Positions 52,301-59,586 of a stretch of DNA of 64,000 bases are shown one piece after another. The position numbers and the translations under genes are program-made. The stretch spans positions 23,080,034 through 23,144,033 of the forward strand of contig NC_134829.1 of the NCBI RefSeq assembly GCF_004210375.1, written 5' to 3'. The DNA is from Tachypleus tridentatus (taxonomy: Eukaryota > Arthropoda > Merostomata > Xiphosura > Limulidae). Positions within the stretch are counted from its first letter, which is position 1; the number at the start of each line of letters is the position of its first letter. Below the pieces are notes generated by a model. It was not told the origin of the DNA and ran no database searches. It was given only the letters and a program-made list of their open reading frames with translations.

Positions 52301-54456
52301 TCTTGCAGGAAGTCACTACTTATTTTAAAGAGATAAGTTACAGAATGATAGAACAATGTATAAATGGAAGAAACTGAAAAATCCACAAATTACGACAACA
52401 ATATATAGATACTTTATTTCACACAAACACACACACACAAACAAGAAAACCTAAACACAACACTGAATCCACAAGAAATAATAATACAACTTTGGGCTTT
52501 CTAAACTCATAAAAATGTAGTTCCCATGCCAACTAGTAATACTTGCTCTGTTTTACAGAAATTAAGTATTATTCATTATCACAAAAAATACAATAGCCAC
52601 AGGAAACTGACAATATTTTCATCATTTTCCAAGGACTGTGTCTGTTTTAAAACTTAGGTACAGCAATCTGATACAGATGCTAATTCAATCTTTGTTCCAT
52701 ATTCCACATAAATATAGATCACAAATATGATTAAATACAAAAAAATTAAAATCACCTCTTATTAGAATTACACTTTAATGCACGGCCACCTCGAAAGCTT
52801 AATTAAATTAGCAGGCAATGTGAAAAAAACTATAACAAACACACCTACTTTGACAGTAACAGTTACAGTATAAGATATACTTGAGGCTGTGAGTTATATT
52901 ACACAGCAAAAGATTCCAACACAACAATTCATGTATATTTATAAGCAAGGAAGTTGATAAATAATTGTTGTATCATCATGACACTATTTATCTCCTGAAT
53001 ATAATACAGAAAAAAATAAAAACTTTTCACCACTGTACTGTTACCAAATGGAAGTGAAAAACAAAGTGTATCAGTATATAGTCCATGAATATATACATGA
53101 CAGGTTTCATGAGCTTTGATGTATACAACTGCAGTGAGTTTAATACAAAAAACAATTTCCTCTTGATAAAAAATGTCAAAGGGGATATCACTGAAGTGTT
53201 CAAAATCATGAAGGAATCGACAGGATTGACAGGAACATTGACTGGAAATAGTCACAGGAACAAAAAAGTCAAGACTTCAGTGTCAAATACAATGTAAGTA
53301 ATACAACAGAAACATTTTTAAAGTTATTTATTGCAATAATAGTATGATGTAGAATATGTAGCATTACATGTCATACAACCTATTTGTAGTATTATGTGAA
53401 AAGTACATGACATGCACACATTGATAACACAACTCACACAGTTGTTGTACAAGGATACATATATAAAAAATAAATGAGAATCAAAGCTACTTGCCTAGCT
53501 TACCAACACCTGAAGCATGACTAAAAATCTGACCTAAGAAACTTAATGCTAAACCTGACCTTGAGGCAGATCCATCTGGATTACAATCCTGAATGCTCCT
53601 TTTACATTTTGTACATAATATATTGATTTGACTAACACATCTAACGTAAACATTTCTCCATTTGTAAGCTTCATAGCATTATGTTTTTTGAACAAATGAC
53701 ACTATAAACAGTCTGTTCATTAGAAAGTATATTTATATATAATGCACAGTCAAGTGCACTTTTTAAACATATGAGGTCAATGAGTGGAATAACTATGAAC
53801 TTAAAAAATGATAAACATAAATTTTCAAATTTGTATATTTTTCCTACATCTGATGCAACATCTTGTGTGTTTAATGGTAAGAATGGTACAACTAGTGGAT
53901 ATGGATTCAAGATTTGGCAGGGTATAATGGGTCTCCAAATTAAGCAATTTGGGTGGTTACCTAACTGAATAGACTGCTCTCATGTAATGAATAAAAGAGG
54001 ATTGGGACAGTTCGAGAGAGAGTTTGATAAGATCTTGACAGGATATAGACAATTGTGTATTTGATTAAATGAATGGGAAAGCCACAATGGCCCAATAAAC
54101 CTACTGTTGTCTCTCAGATATTATGTTGATACTTAAGTGTATTCAACTAATGTACTAGTTCAAAAAAACATATCAAATGATTCAGGTTATGCTTCAGAGA
54201 AGATACCAAAGCTCAACACATATTTTTCACTCACCTTAACACTATCTTTGCAAAACAAACCTTGCTGACCCTCTAACTTTCCTACCCGCCACAGTTTTTC
54301 TTTACACGATTCATTTTTAATTAAATTACCAGGCCTAAAAGTGAGCTCATTACTCTCGGGCAGAAGCTCTGACCGAGATCTTTTTGAAATACAAAGCTGA
54401 TGGTTATAAAGCCTATAAATGCATTCAGAGAGAATGCTTTTTTTGACAACTTCCAT
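16243..54456 (-). CDS. cindr: CIN85/CD2AP/Cindr-family SH3 adaptor (13 coding exons)
   Basis: Thirteen minus-strand exons chain in consistent phase from a candidate ATG at 54456 to TGA at 16243-16245, about 702 codons; human CIN85 is 665 and CD2AP 639 residues. Domain order: divergent SH3-1, SH3-2, a [11 protein letters not shown] linker, SH3-3, proline/Ser/Thr-rich exons, a capping-protein-interaction motif ([10 protein letters not shown]...), and a C-terminal coiled coil with [10 protein letters not shown]. This order is diagnostic of the family. Known role: these cytoplasmic scaffolds use SH3 domains to bind PxxxPR peptides (for example Cbl), link receptors to endocytosis, and bind actin capping protein; the coiled coil oligomerises. 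The start codon is the least certain point: SH3-1 is poorly conserved and 5' UTR exons are unseen. Introns reach 10 kb and hold minisatellites, SINEs and foldbacks. Xiphosurans have whole-genome duplications, so this may be one of several paralogues (inference). Confidence 0.92.
16435..16757 (-). repeat. 63-bp minisatellite, 5 copies, in last cindr intron
   Basis: The unit containing ACTTAATCTTAAGTTACTTA and CATGGCACAGTAATCATCAC repeats with exact 63-base spacing (landmark TAATCTTAAG at 16441, 16504, 16567, 16630, 16693). Units are nearly identical, differing at TTAATTACT/TTAACTACT. It begins about 40 bases from the acceptor of the terminal exon. On the gene's strand each unit carries ATGTAAGTAA, a good match to a 5' splice site. 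Confidence 0.93.
17128..17327 (-). CDS. cindr: cindr exon 12: linker and start of coiled coil
   Basis: Acceptor GTTTAACAG, donor CAA|GTAAGA. The first half is Ser/Pro-rich ([17 protein letters not shown]); the second half, [20 protein letters not shown], has heptad-spaced Leu/Val/Met and starts the C-terminal coiled coil, which runs into the final exon ([14 protein letters not shown]). Confidence 0.88.
17527..17617 (-). CDS. cindr: cindr exon 11
   Basis: Ninety-one bases, acceptor AATTACAG, donor G|GTAAGT. It encodes [20 protein letters not shown] and [10 protein letters not shown], a disordered-looking Lys/Ser/Thr-rich linker. The leftover G plus AT of the next exon makes Asp. Confidence 0.8.
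18195..18608 (+). repeat. Degenerate ~60-bp tandem repeat
   Basis: GTTGAGTTTGGTTA-AGAACTCAT recurs throughout (for example ATGTTGAGTTTGTCTATAGA, CCTGTTGAGTTTGGTTAAAG, CCTGTTGAGTTTGGTTACAG). The last two copies near 18440-18570 form a nearly perfect pair. Lies in the cindr intron between exons 10 and 11. Confidence 0.75.
18610..20024. other. cindr intron, no gene seen
   Basis: AT-rich. Open frames of 60-90 codons at 18674 (+) and 19019 (-) show no domain pattern. Confidence 0.45.
20025..20138 (-). CDS. cindr: cindr exon 10
   Basis: Exactly 38 codons, phase 0 at both ends, between acceptor CTTTACAG and donor AAG|GTAAGC. It encodes [20 protein letters not shown] and then [10 protein letters not shown]. 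The 'P-W-x-x-E-L' core with a following basic stretch looks like a short binding motif, but I cannot name a partner. Being in-frame at both ends, the exon could be skipped without frameshift. Confidence 0.82.
20372..21401 (+). repeat. 57-bp minisatellite, about 18 copies, two alternating variants
   Basis: The unit CAGTACAGACGACAGAAACT, CAATTCTGTATTAGTTTGGA, TTATGTTTTACATTTTG repeats with 57-base period. Two diagnostic sites vary: GACGAC/GACAAC and TTACATT/TTAAATT. The first two units end TTTTAACTGTAAG instead and look like the original boundary. Fifty-seven is 3 x 19, so the plus strand is open for 327 codons (19-residue units with [17 protein letters not shown]); this is antisense to cindr and intronic, so I do not call it a gene. 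Confidence 0.95.
21532..21647 (-). CDS. cindr: cindr exon 9: capping-protein-interaction motif
   Basis: Acceptor TTTTGGACAG, donor ACG|GTAAGT. It encodes [14 protein letters not shown], then [17 protein letters not shown] (21556-21606), which matches the CPI consensus L-x-H-x-T-x-x-R-P-K-x6-P except that the Pro after Arg is Ala. Known: CPI motifs of CD2AP and CIN85 bind actin capping protein and modulate its hold on filament barbed ends. This exon therefore links the adaptor to actin control. Confidence 0.93.
21648..23794. other. cindr intron; one degenerate SINE, otherwise nothing seen
   Basis: AT-rich DNA with a small 33-bp duplication near 23134-23200 (TGAGACTGTTTTTACATATT / CCAAGACTGTTTTTACACAT). 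No coding pattern. Confidence 0.5.
22321..22500 (-). mobile_element. Degenerate SINE (older subfamily)
   Basis: GAATTTCAGTCAAAGCTACA, then TTGTGCTAATTGTCCCTAAT, then a TTTTGAAATGAGAGATTAAA stretch in place of the usual TTTAGCAGTGTAAGACTAGA. The same replacement is found near 37140 and 43755. Confidence 0.7.
23795..23932. repeat. Crossed inverted repeat (A-B-A'-B')
   Basis: A (23795-23814) is perfectly complementary to A' (23872-23891) over 20 bases; B (23814-23859) is complementary to B' (23887-23932) in 45 of 46 bases. The order A-B-A'-B' means the two pairings interleave and cannot both sit in one simple hairpin. Arms are GTTTGGGCCAGACCACAGTG-type sequence of higher GC than the surroundings. 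Confidence 0.9.
23933..24755. other. cindr intron, nothing seen
   Basis: AT-rich, no frames with coding character, no recognised repeat. Confidence 0.5.
24756..25040 (-). CDS. cindr: cindr exon 8: proline- and Ser/Thr-rich region
   Basis: A 285-base exon. It opens with [20 protein letters not shown], a proline-rich basic motif of the kind SH3 domains bind, then a Ser/Thr/Pro-rich stretch ([20 protein letters not shown]) and ERLTDDMK. The acceptor is TCCTCTCAG. I place the donor at G|GTATTG (24754-24755) because only this leaves the one base needed for the next exon; it is weaker than consensus. A donor just after DDMK would break the frame. Confidence 0.82.
25041..26930. other. cindr intron, nothing recognised
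   Basis: AT-rich DNA. A stretch near 25385-25430 (TTTCAAACGTCTTCTATCTT) faintly recalls the foldback core found elsewhere but has no clear arms. Confidence 0.4.
26935..28150 (+). repeat. 29-bp purine-rich minisatellite, ~1.2 kb
   Basis: The unit ACAATACAGGAAGGTAGAGATGAACTACG-type sequence repeats at about 29 bases (for example CAACCATACAGG at 27241 and 27270), with insertions, shortened units and drift, worst after 27540. The plus strand is strongly purine-rich (GA), so the minus strand is pyrimidine-rich and carries long Leu/Ser/Phe-rich open frames (up to 234 codons, 27479-28183) that are a composition effect. Confidence 0.9.
28341..28440 (+). mobile_element. SINE head fragment
   Basis: CTGGCATGACCTGGTGGTTA, anticodon loop CTTACAA, B-box-like GAGTTCAAATCC, then CGTCAAACATGCTCCTCC; truncated soon after. 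Confidence 0.75.
28441..30868. repeat. Old degenerate repeat region; no gene
   Basis: Between about 28900 and 29700 a loose motif of the type ACC(A/T)GG-x-(G/A)G-ATCTGGAAT followed by CATCAG/CATCCAG and GTAGGAA recurs several times (29070, 29300, 29430, 29610). It also occurs at 34045. I read this as a very old tandem or dispersed repeat. Short frames here have no domain pattern. Confidence 0.4.
30869..31060. repeat. Foldback element, 192 bp
   Basis: The left arm starts TGTATCTCAGAATGGCTGGT and the right arm ends ACCAGCCTTTCTGAGATACA. Arms of about 85 bases pair with few mismatches around AAGAAAGAGAGAGTG. The inner arm carries GGTCATCTTCAGGTTAA / TTAACCTGAAGATAACC and GTTCTCTCCTTA. A related copy lies at 44690-44835. 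Confidence 0.9.
31511..31691 (-). CDS. cindr: cindr exon 7: Lys/Pro/Thr-rich region
   Basis: Acceptor AATTTAG, donor AAG|GTGTGA. It begins [16 protein letters not shown], directly after SH3-3, and continues as a low-complexity Thr/Ser/Lys stretch ending ISPPAIPKK. No folded domain is visible. The leftover G plus AA of the next exon makes Glu. Family members have such a disordered, ligand-bearing segment here. Confidence 0.85.
32073..32260 (-). CDS. cindr: cindr exon 6: SH3-3
   Basis: Complete SH3: [17 protein letters not shown] (ALYDY equivalent and RT loop), [20 protein letters not shown] (n-Src loop, Trp pair), [16 protein letters not shown]. The '[15 protein letters not shown]' and 'GVFPDNFV' stretches are those of the third SH3 of CIN85/CD2AP. 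All usual ligand-contact aromatics are present, unlike SH3-1. Acceptor CATTTAG, donor GAG|GTACAG. Confidence 0.96.
33160..33496. mobile_element. MITE-like element with ~24-bp inverted ends
   Basis: Left end TAACATTTTCCAACACTGAA (33160-33183), right end TTCAGTGTTGGAAAATGTTA (33473-33496). The interior has no coding frame. Part of the interior (CCACCAATAGGAGTGTGACA) recurs inverted near 35066 and, in part, near 47870. Confidence 0.8.
33497..35195. repeat. Mixed old repeat DNA in cindr intron, no gene
   Basis: Open frames of 60-115 codons (for example 34799-35146 +) lack any domain pattern. At 35066-35110, CACTCCTATTGGTGGAGATC, then ATGCTCATTTGCCTGCTA, is an inverted, diverged match to the interior of the 33160 element. 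A 34045 stretch matches the motif of the 28.9-29.7 kb region. Confidence 0.45.
35211..35470 (-). mobile_element. tRNA-derived SINE with 15-bp target-site duplication
   Basis: Tail on the left (TTTTGAATTTCACGCAGTGT), head on the right (GTGCCTTAACCACGTGGCTA, TACTGGGC). Flanked by CAGTACAAATCAAGG at 35196-35210 and again at 35471-35485, a perfect 15-base duplication. This is direct evidence of retrotransposition and sets the element's exact ends. Confidence 0.93.
36430..36884. mobile_element. MITE-like element, 455 bp, TA-flanked
   Basis: Left end CACTGCACAACAAAGTTTTT, right end (reverse complement) CAATGCACAACAATTTTTTG; TA on each side (36428-36429, 36885-36886). The interior has an 83-codon open frame without a recognised domain; it is less AT-rich than the flanks. 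TA duplication points to the Tc1/mariner superfamily or a relative. Confidence 0.75.
37081..37320 (-). mobile_element. Degenerate SINE (older subfamily)
   Basis: GGATATTTACACAAAGCTAC, TCAAGGGTTATCTGTATTAG, then TTTTGAGATGACAGATTAAA and GGATGGCAGTTAGTCACCA. Shares the TTTTGAAATGA variant with the copies near 22321 and 43705. Confidence 0.7.
37321..38732. other. cindr intron 5, nothing seen
   Basis: AT-rich DNA without coding pattern or recognised repeats. Confidence 0.5.
38733..38802 (-). CDS. cindr: cindr exon 5: proline-rich linker
   Basis: Seventy bases, acceptor GCTTTTAG, donor CAG|GTGATC. It encodes [20 protein letters not shown] and PKP, a linker leading into SH3-3. The last base (G) plus the next exon's TT makes Val, giving a smooth [15 protein letters not shown] join. 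Phase and content are both right for the family. Confidence 0.88.
39417..39541 (-). CDS. cindr: cindr exon 4: IFKDG linker
   Basis: Acceptor TTTTTTTTCACAG, donor AGA|GTACGT. It reads [19 protein letters not shown] then [16 protein letters not shown]. The 'G-x-G-x-IFKDG-x-I-x-LKP' segment is a conserved landmark between SH3-2 and SH3-3 in CIN85/CD2AP proteins, so this exon anchors the identification. It ends in PTCPAKR. Enters with two bases, leaves in phase 0. Confidence 0.9.
39542..42228. other. cindr intron 3, left part, nothing seen
   Basis: AT-rich intron sequence; short frames only. Confidence 0.5.
42229..42519 (-). mobile_element. tRNA-derived SINE, near full length
   Basis: Tail TTTTAATTTTGTGCAAAGCT preceded by TTTGTTTGTTTTTTTGCTTG, body CACCCACCTCCAACTTTTGG, head reading (reverse) from GGTGCAGCATGGACAGGTGG to B box GGGATTGAATCCC. 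No clear target duplication seen. Confidence 0.85.
43705..43905 (-). mobile_element. Degenerate SINE (older subfamily)
   Basis: GGATATTTGCACAAAGCTAC, TCACTGGCTATCTGCACTAC, GAAGGCAGCTAGTCAACAGC, ACCCATTGTGACCTCTTAA. The body is recognisable; the head is not. Confidence 0.65.
44688..44837. repeat. Foldback element, second copy of the 30869 family
   Basis: Arms 44706-44741 (GGTATGTGTATTAAAACTTG...) and 44785-44820 pair around GAAGATGACCTAAGAAGGTC and AAAACATTGTT. GAAACCCACTGGAAGTAAAA at the left and TTTTAATACCCATATCAGCC at the right match the flank and right arm of the 30869 element, whose TATCTCAGAATGGCTGG segment is absent from the left arm here. Confidence 0.85.
45360..47560. repeat. Less AT-rich, purine-rich old repeat region, no gene
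   Basis: The plus strand is rich in GA and AAG, with recurring phrases such as GACAAGAAGTA, GGAAAG and AAACCTGGAGGTGAAG, but I could not define a period. Minus-strand frames of 60-93 codons look protein-like only through composition (Leu/Ser/Phe). Possibly an ancient minisatellite. Confidence 0.35.
47561..49776. other. cindr intron 3, right part, nothing recognised
   Basis: AT-rich. A short stretch at 47867-47890 (GTGTCACACTCCTATTAAAG) matches the interior of the 33160 element. Open frames up to 78 codons have no domain pattern. Confidence 0.45.
49777..50070 (-). CDS. cindr: cindr exon 3: SH3-2
   Basis: Contains a complete, canonical SH3: [16 protein letters not shown] (ALYDY and RT loop), [19 protein letters not shown] (n-Src loop and Trp pair) and GVFPSNFV (Pro and Tyr/Phe positions). 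It is closest in pattern to the second SH3 of CIN85/CD2AP, where '..NDDELEL..GDIIEV..EVEEGWW' is characteristic. After the domain come an acidic stretch and AAPP. Two acceptors keep the frame: TTTAG at 50071-50073 (used here) and TTTTTGCAG, which would start the exon at 50046 and drop eight residues. Donor A|GTAAGA. Confidence 0.95.
50071..51502. other. cindr intron 2, nothing seen
   Basis: AT-rich intron sequence without recognised repeats or frames. Confidence 0.5.
51503..51572 (-). CDS. cindr: cindr exon 2: charged linker
   Basis: Seventy bases, acceptor TTTTTTCAG, donor A|GTAAGA. It encodes [20 protein letters not shown] and AGK, a charged linker between SH3-1 and SH3-2, entering in phase 0 and leaving one base (A). 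Short and without a motif of its own; accepted because its phases and position fit between the SH3 exons. Confidence 0.75.
51573..54234. other. cindr intron 1, nothing seen
   Basis: AT-rich. A 108-codon minus-strand frame (52929-53255) has no domain pattern; a short CA run lies at 52427-52440. Confidence 0.5.
54235..54456 (-). CDS. cindr: cindr exon 1: divergent SH3-1
   Basis: Open frame ending at a strong donor (AAG|GTGAGT). The SH3 signature is partial: [12 protein letters not shown] matches the 'DELTF-x-x-GD-I' strand, [15 protein letters not shown] matches 'WW-x-G-x-L-N-G-x-x-GLFP', and CKDSVK replaces the usual P-x-N-F-V. The ALYDY stretch is not recognisable, the first Trp of WW is Leu, and the peptide-binding Pro is Cys. 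Start chosen: ATG at 54454-54456 (MEVVKKS), after which about 25 residues have no clear SH3 counterpart; the frame is open further upstream to another ATG at 54495. An upstream exon supplying a different start is possible. Confidence 0.65.
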
Positions 54457-57400
54457 CACCCTTGCTTGTGATTTAATGTTTCTCTTCTTAATCACAAGTG
54501 TAATGCTATCATTTTACTACAAAGTAATTCAGAGGACCAGATCAATTACCTCTTATGAGTTTATGGAAGCAAAATTCAACTATAAAACCTTTTTCACACA
54601 TTCTAAACAGCAAGTGATACACTATTAACCAGTATAACACAGCACACATTCTTTAACACCATGTGCACAAGAGAACTAGAGTATAGCTTTAAAACGGGTC
54701 AGCTTTCATTACAGATAATACACAAGTACCATCACATAGTAATTATTTAAGCTGATCTGAAGGACAGAACAAAGGAATCCAAGAACAGATATACTTTTGA
54801 CTCGTGTTTTAGCTCTCTGTGAAGCAATTTTAAGAAGTTTGTTGCACACCTGTACAGAGTGTTATTTGCATGGAAACCTCCACTCCTAGCTCATCAGAAT
54901 GAAACAAAGACAATATTCAGGAAGTACATACATGTTGTAATGACACTACAGCTGTTAAACAAGACAGCTTTACTGACCCATGACAACTGACATATCAATT
55001 TTGCTTTTATGTTCAAGTATGGCACCAACCCTGAAACTGAACACTACTACACCCAACTATTAAATAATATAACTAAAACATTATTTATTTTTTAACTTCT
55101 TAAATGCTTTAATAATTAATAAGTTATACAGTTTTGTGGGATAAGTTTATTAACAGCTGGGTAAAATAATTTAAAAGTTAACTGCTTAGCCTCAATCAAC
55201 AAATTCTTATATCAAAGTGATTTTTTTTTCTCTTTTTACCTCTGAGAATTGAAGGAAAACAATGATACCTGAACAATCCACATAAATGAAAGATACTTTA
55301 ACTATCTGTTTAAGACCCTGTGTTGATTAGAGGTATACATGTGATACCTAAATGATCTTAGTGACATAGTAGAAAATGATTAAACACAGACAAAATACTC
55401 TAACATCATTAGAAAAATACTTGATAGTTATGACGTTAAAACCCATTTAACACTCTTGTAAAACTGTATATTGTAGAAACTGTGTATTCAGGAGTTATTA
55501 TTATGCTAAAATAATAACATCAGCACATGTGCTTCAAGCCAAGGGTTACACCCCATCAGGTCTTACCTCTTCTGACTATATAGTGCACATGGAAAAGTAC
55601 TTGACTGGTTCATAAAGCTATAAAGTTAGTGGGTTTTAACAGATATCTACAGAAATCTCTTAACATGAGAAAATTTATAATGTACAACATTTAAGGAAAA
55701 CATCAAACCTGTTGGTCGACTGAAACTGTCCCATTCATGAACTCCTAAAAAAAAATTTCAAAGCTAGCCTATACCCATTAAATATTTACCAAGCTTTCCC
55801 TTAAATTCTCTAAATGTGCTTCACCTCAATGATAATGAGGTTATCAATGTTTCTTATTAAAAAAAAAAAAGTACTTAGGGAATAAGAGAACTGTATTCCT
55901 ATTAGTCTAGCTCCTTCAAGTCTATCCATGCACAACTAACCATTATCTTTCAGACATTACATGTTCCCCTTTTAATAATTCTAAGGTTGTTGTAGTCTTG
56001 TAAAATACTGGAAAATATATCTGAAATATGTTTGCAGTTTTGGTACCCTTAGTTTAGAAAAAATATCAATAACTGGAAGGAGTGCAAATTGAAGCACAAT
56101 TTATAAATGATATCTGGTTTAAGTCATTAAATGTGTGGATAAGCTTACGTGTATAGGCTTAATTTACTTATGGAACAGACGAATTAGAAGGAGCTTGATA
56201 TATGCATTAAATATTAAAGGTTTTGCCATGAAATCTTTTTTTTTAAATAACAAGTCTGAATGGTAAGTGAAAGTTAAAAATATGAATTTAATTATAACAG
56301 GTTGGTTGGTTTGGGCATTCTAGGGTGCAAAGCAACTAGGCTATCTGTGCCGTAACAGATAGATTTAAGCCTTGAATTGTTTCATTTGTTTTAAACTAGC
56401 AGAATGGTTTGTTTTTTTCTGGAAAGGTGCATATATTTAATTGGGTTCTTGACTAGATAGTGCATGGGGCAACAACCTCCAGCTCTATTCTTCTTATGGT
56501 CCAATTACTGAAATGCATTGTGGATCTCAGTATCTTGTGTTTACACTGAATTTCAAAAACAAAAAAGGGCTCTTCTTGTTATTACTTGGATTGCCAACCC
56601 CTGCCATAGTATGATATTGTGTTAAATGGGTTTTTTAAAGTTGATAGGCTGTGTTAAAAGGTTTTTTTTGTTTTTTAAACTTGGCTAAAATGCAATTGAC
56701 CAACTATAGTTTTTGTTTACAAATTTCAATTTTCATTTTTAACAGAAATTTATATTTAAAAACAATAATTATCAGTTAAGACCTGTATGATATCGTGAAA
56801 GTGTTATACAAGTTAGTATACTTTGTAGTTGTAACTTAAATATTTCATTATTGAAATGTGAAAAATAATATCTGTTGCAAATGTACAACACATGCTACAA
56901 CTAAATTAAAGCTACAATAGTATAATTCAGTACAAAAATGACATATTTTATCTGTTGCATAAGACAGCCACTGAAATCAAATATACTATCTATATTAGCA
57001 GAGAAATCGGATATGATATATATCACCCTAGTACTAGTATTACTATTAGCAGCACTGCCACTAGTGGTAGAAGTACAAGCTTTACCCTGCACTGCAGTTT
57101 TAATGATTACAAACTTTAGTAGCACAACACGATCAACTGCTTACCGTTTCTTAACGTATCATATAAATGAAAACATACGGATAATTTTAATTTATCAGAC
57201 AACACAAATTCTACATACATGTATTTCAATCTAACTTTTTAAATTAAAACATAACCTAGACTACCAGTACTAACGTTTATATCACCGACCACTGTCATCA
57301 CTAACGTGTTTAATTAGCTATTCATAAAACATGTTGACTAATTTTTATCATTCAGTTATCTACAAACTTTATTAACTTATTATTTCTAACTAAGCTATTT

Positions 57401-57973
57401 ATTCGTTTGTGAGAATAGAAATTATTTAATTTCATAATTGAAATGCTCTTAGATGCTTGAAATGTTTTGAAAATTATCAAATGCCTTTTAATACAAAATA
57501 GAATTATAAATTTTATTTTATTTTTATATTTCAGTTAGCAATTCCGTGTTTTTTCTAATACTTGAAGACAATTTTTGAAATGTGTTACATGTATCTTTGA
57601 TGGTACTATTATATAAAATGTGTATATTTATAGGAGCATTTAATAAAAGGAAAATAGAATATTTACAGATTATTTGTTCCTTTTCGATGATTTACATTCT
57701 GTAATGGTCATACGCAAACATTATTGGTGCTGTCATCTGTGGACGTTTATGGACATCACAAATTGTTTGTTATAATACAATGTAACACCTGCTGTCCAGA
57801 TATCGAATGTGATACCTTACTGAGGCAACACGTTCCCCAGCGACACGTGTTACATAGATACAACGAAAAAACATTATCATTATATTAATTCATTGAAAGA
57901 AATACTATTAAGATCGTGTAGTTTAATTTTTTAGAAAGTAATGTCTGTTGGTTGTTTTAACGTTATTCATATA
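54457..57973. other. Upstream of cindr start; no gene seen
   Basis: The promoter and any 5' UTR exon of the minus-strand adaptor should lie here or further right, but I could not pick a TATA box, CpG island or initiator. A SINE-tail-like scrap occurs at 56305-56352 (GGTGCAAAGCAACTAGGCTA, TCTGTGCC). Confidence 0.4.
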
Positions 57974-59584
57974 CAGTCATGTGGAAAAGTTAGGACACCC
58001 TATGAAAGCTTGTGTATTTTTGTAACATGTTTGGATATATACATATTTAATCTCAATTTCAACAATACTGAGAGATTATAGGAATATAACTAAACAATAA
58101 AAACTGAAGAAAAGACTTTTCAAGATCTTCTGTAAATGTAATTCTACAAAAATGCATATTCTAACTGAGGAAAAAGTTAGGATACCCTACCACCTAATAG
58201 CTAGTGTTACTCCTTTGACTGAAATAACTGCAGTGAGACGCTTCTTGTAGCCATCTACCAGTCTCTGACATCGGTCTGAAGAAAGTTTGCCCCACTCCTC
58301 AATGCAGAATTCTTTCAGCTGTGAAATGTTTGAGGGGTTTCTTGCATGTACAGCCCGTTTCAAGTCACCCCACAGCATCTCAATGGGATTAAGATCTGGG
58401 CTTTGACTCGGCCATTCCAGGACTCTCTATTTCTTAGTTTTTAGCCAGTCCTTGGTGAATTACTGGTATGTTTTGGATCATTGTCGTGTTGGAGGGTCCA
58501 GTTCCGCTTCAGCTTTAATTTTCGTACAGATGGTCTCACATGATCCTCAAGCACCCTCTGATACACAGAAGAATTCATGGTGAATTCTATGATTGTGAGC
58601 TGTCCAGGTCCTGCTGCAGTAAAGCAGCCCGAAACCATGACACTTCCACCTTCATGCTTTACAGTTGGTATGAGGTTCTTTTCCTGGAATGCTGTATTTG
58701 GTTTACGCCAAACATGTTCTGGCATCCAAATAATTAAATTTTGGACTCATCTGTCCAAATAACATTATTTCAGAAGTCTTGGTCTTTGTCTACATTCTCT
58801 CTGGCAAACATCAGTCTGGCCTTGATGTTTCTCTTAGAGAGCAAAGGTTTCCTCCTTGCACACCTCCCATGCAAGTTAAACTTGTGCAGTTTCTTTCTGA
58901 ATGTACAGGCATGCATTTTCACATCAACAGTAGCCAGAGTCTGCTGTAGGTCCCGTGATGACATGTTAGGGTGTTTGGAGACGTCTTTTAGCATCTTGCC
59001 GTCTGCTCTCGGGGTGAACTTCCTTGGACCATCAGACCTGGGCATGTTGGCAGTTGTTCTGAAAGCCCTCCACTTGTTGACTGTTTTCCGGACAGTTGAA
59101 TGGGTGATTTCAAAATCTTTTGGGACCTTTTAAAATACCTTACCAGACTCATAAGCTGCTACAGTTTTCTTTCTGAAGGCCTCAGACAGCTCTTTTGCTC
59201 TCACCATGGTGCTCACTCTCACTTCAACAGTCAGGAGCACACCAAACTAAATGTCTGAGGTTTAAATAGGGTTAAGCCTCATTCAAAAGGCTGAATAACG
59301 ATCTTCTAATCATGTGCATCTGGTGTGATACACCTGCGTGTGAGTTGGGCCATTTTAAGTGGGAATAAATGTGGGGGTGTCCTATCTTTTTCCTCAGTTA
59401 GAATATACATTTTTGTAGAATTACATTTACAGAAGATCTTGAAAAGTCTTTTCTTCAGTTTTAATTTAGTTACATTCCTATAATCTGTCAGTATTGTTAA
59501 AATTGAGATTAAATATATATATATCCAAAAATGTTACGAAAATACACAGCTTTAATAGGGTGTTCTAACTTTTTCACATAACTG
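57974..59584 (-). mobile_element. Tc1-like DNA transposon, 1.61 kb, TA-flanked, long inverted ends
   Basis: Left end CAGTCATGTGGAAAAGTTAG, right end CTAACTTTTTCACATAACTG, flanked by TA at 57972-57973 and 59585-59586. The terminal inverted repeats are about 210 bases: inner copies of AACTGAGGAAAAAGTTAGGA (left) and CCTATCTTTTTCCTCAGTTA (right) give each end two similar sites, as in Tc1-like elements with inner and outer transposase-binding repeats. The transposase lies inside on the minus strand but is broken. Both ends look intact. Confidence 0.93.
58187..59207 (-). pseudogene. Tc1-like transposase (DD34E), disrupted
   Basis: The frame starts at ATG 59205-59207 (MVRAKELSEAFRKKTV, helix-turn-helix region) and meets an in-frame TAA after YESGKVF near 59129. 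It resumes (RADGKMLKDVSKHPNMSS; second DNA-binding helix set) to a stop at 58770. Catalytic motifs are still readable in shifted frames: WTDESK near 58740, LQHDNDPKHTS near 58480, and SPDLNPIEMLWG near 58375. Known: these cut-and-paste enzymes act at TA sites with a D-D-34-E triad. At least one stop and two frameshifts make it non-functional. Confidence 0.92.
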
Positions 59585-59586
59585 TA

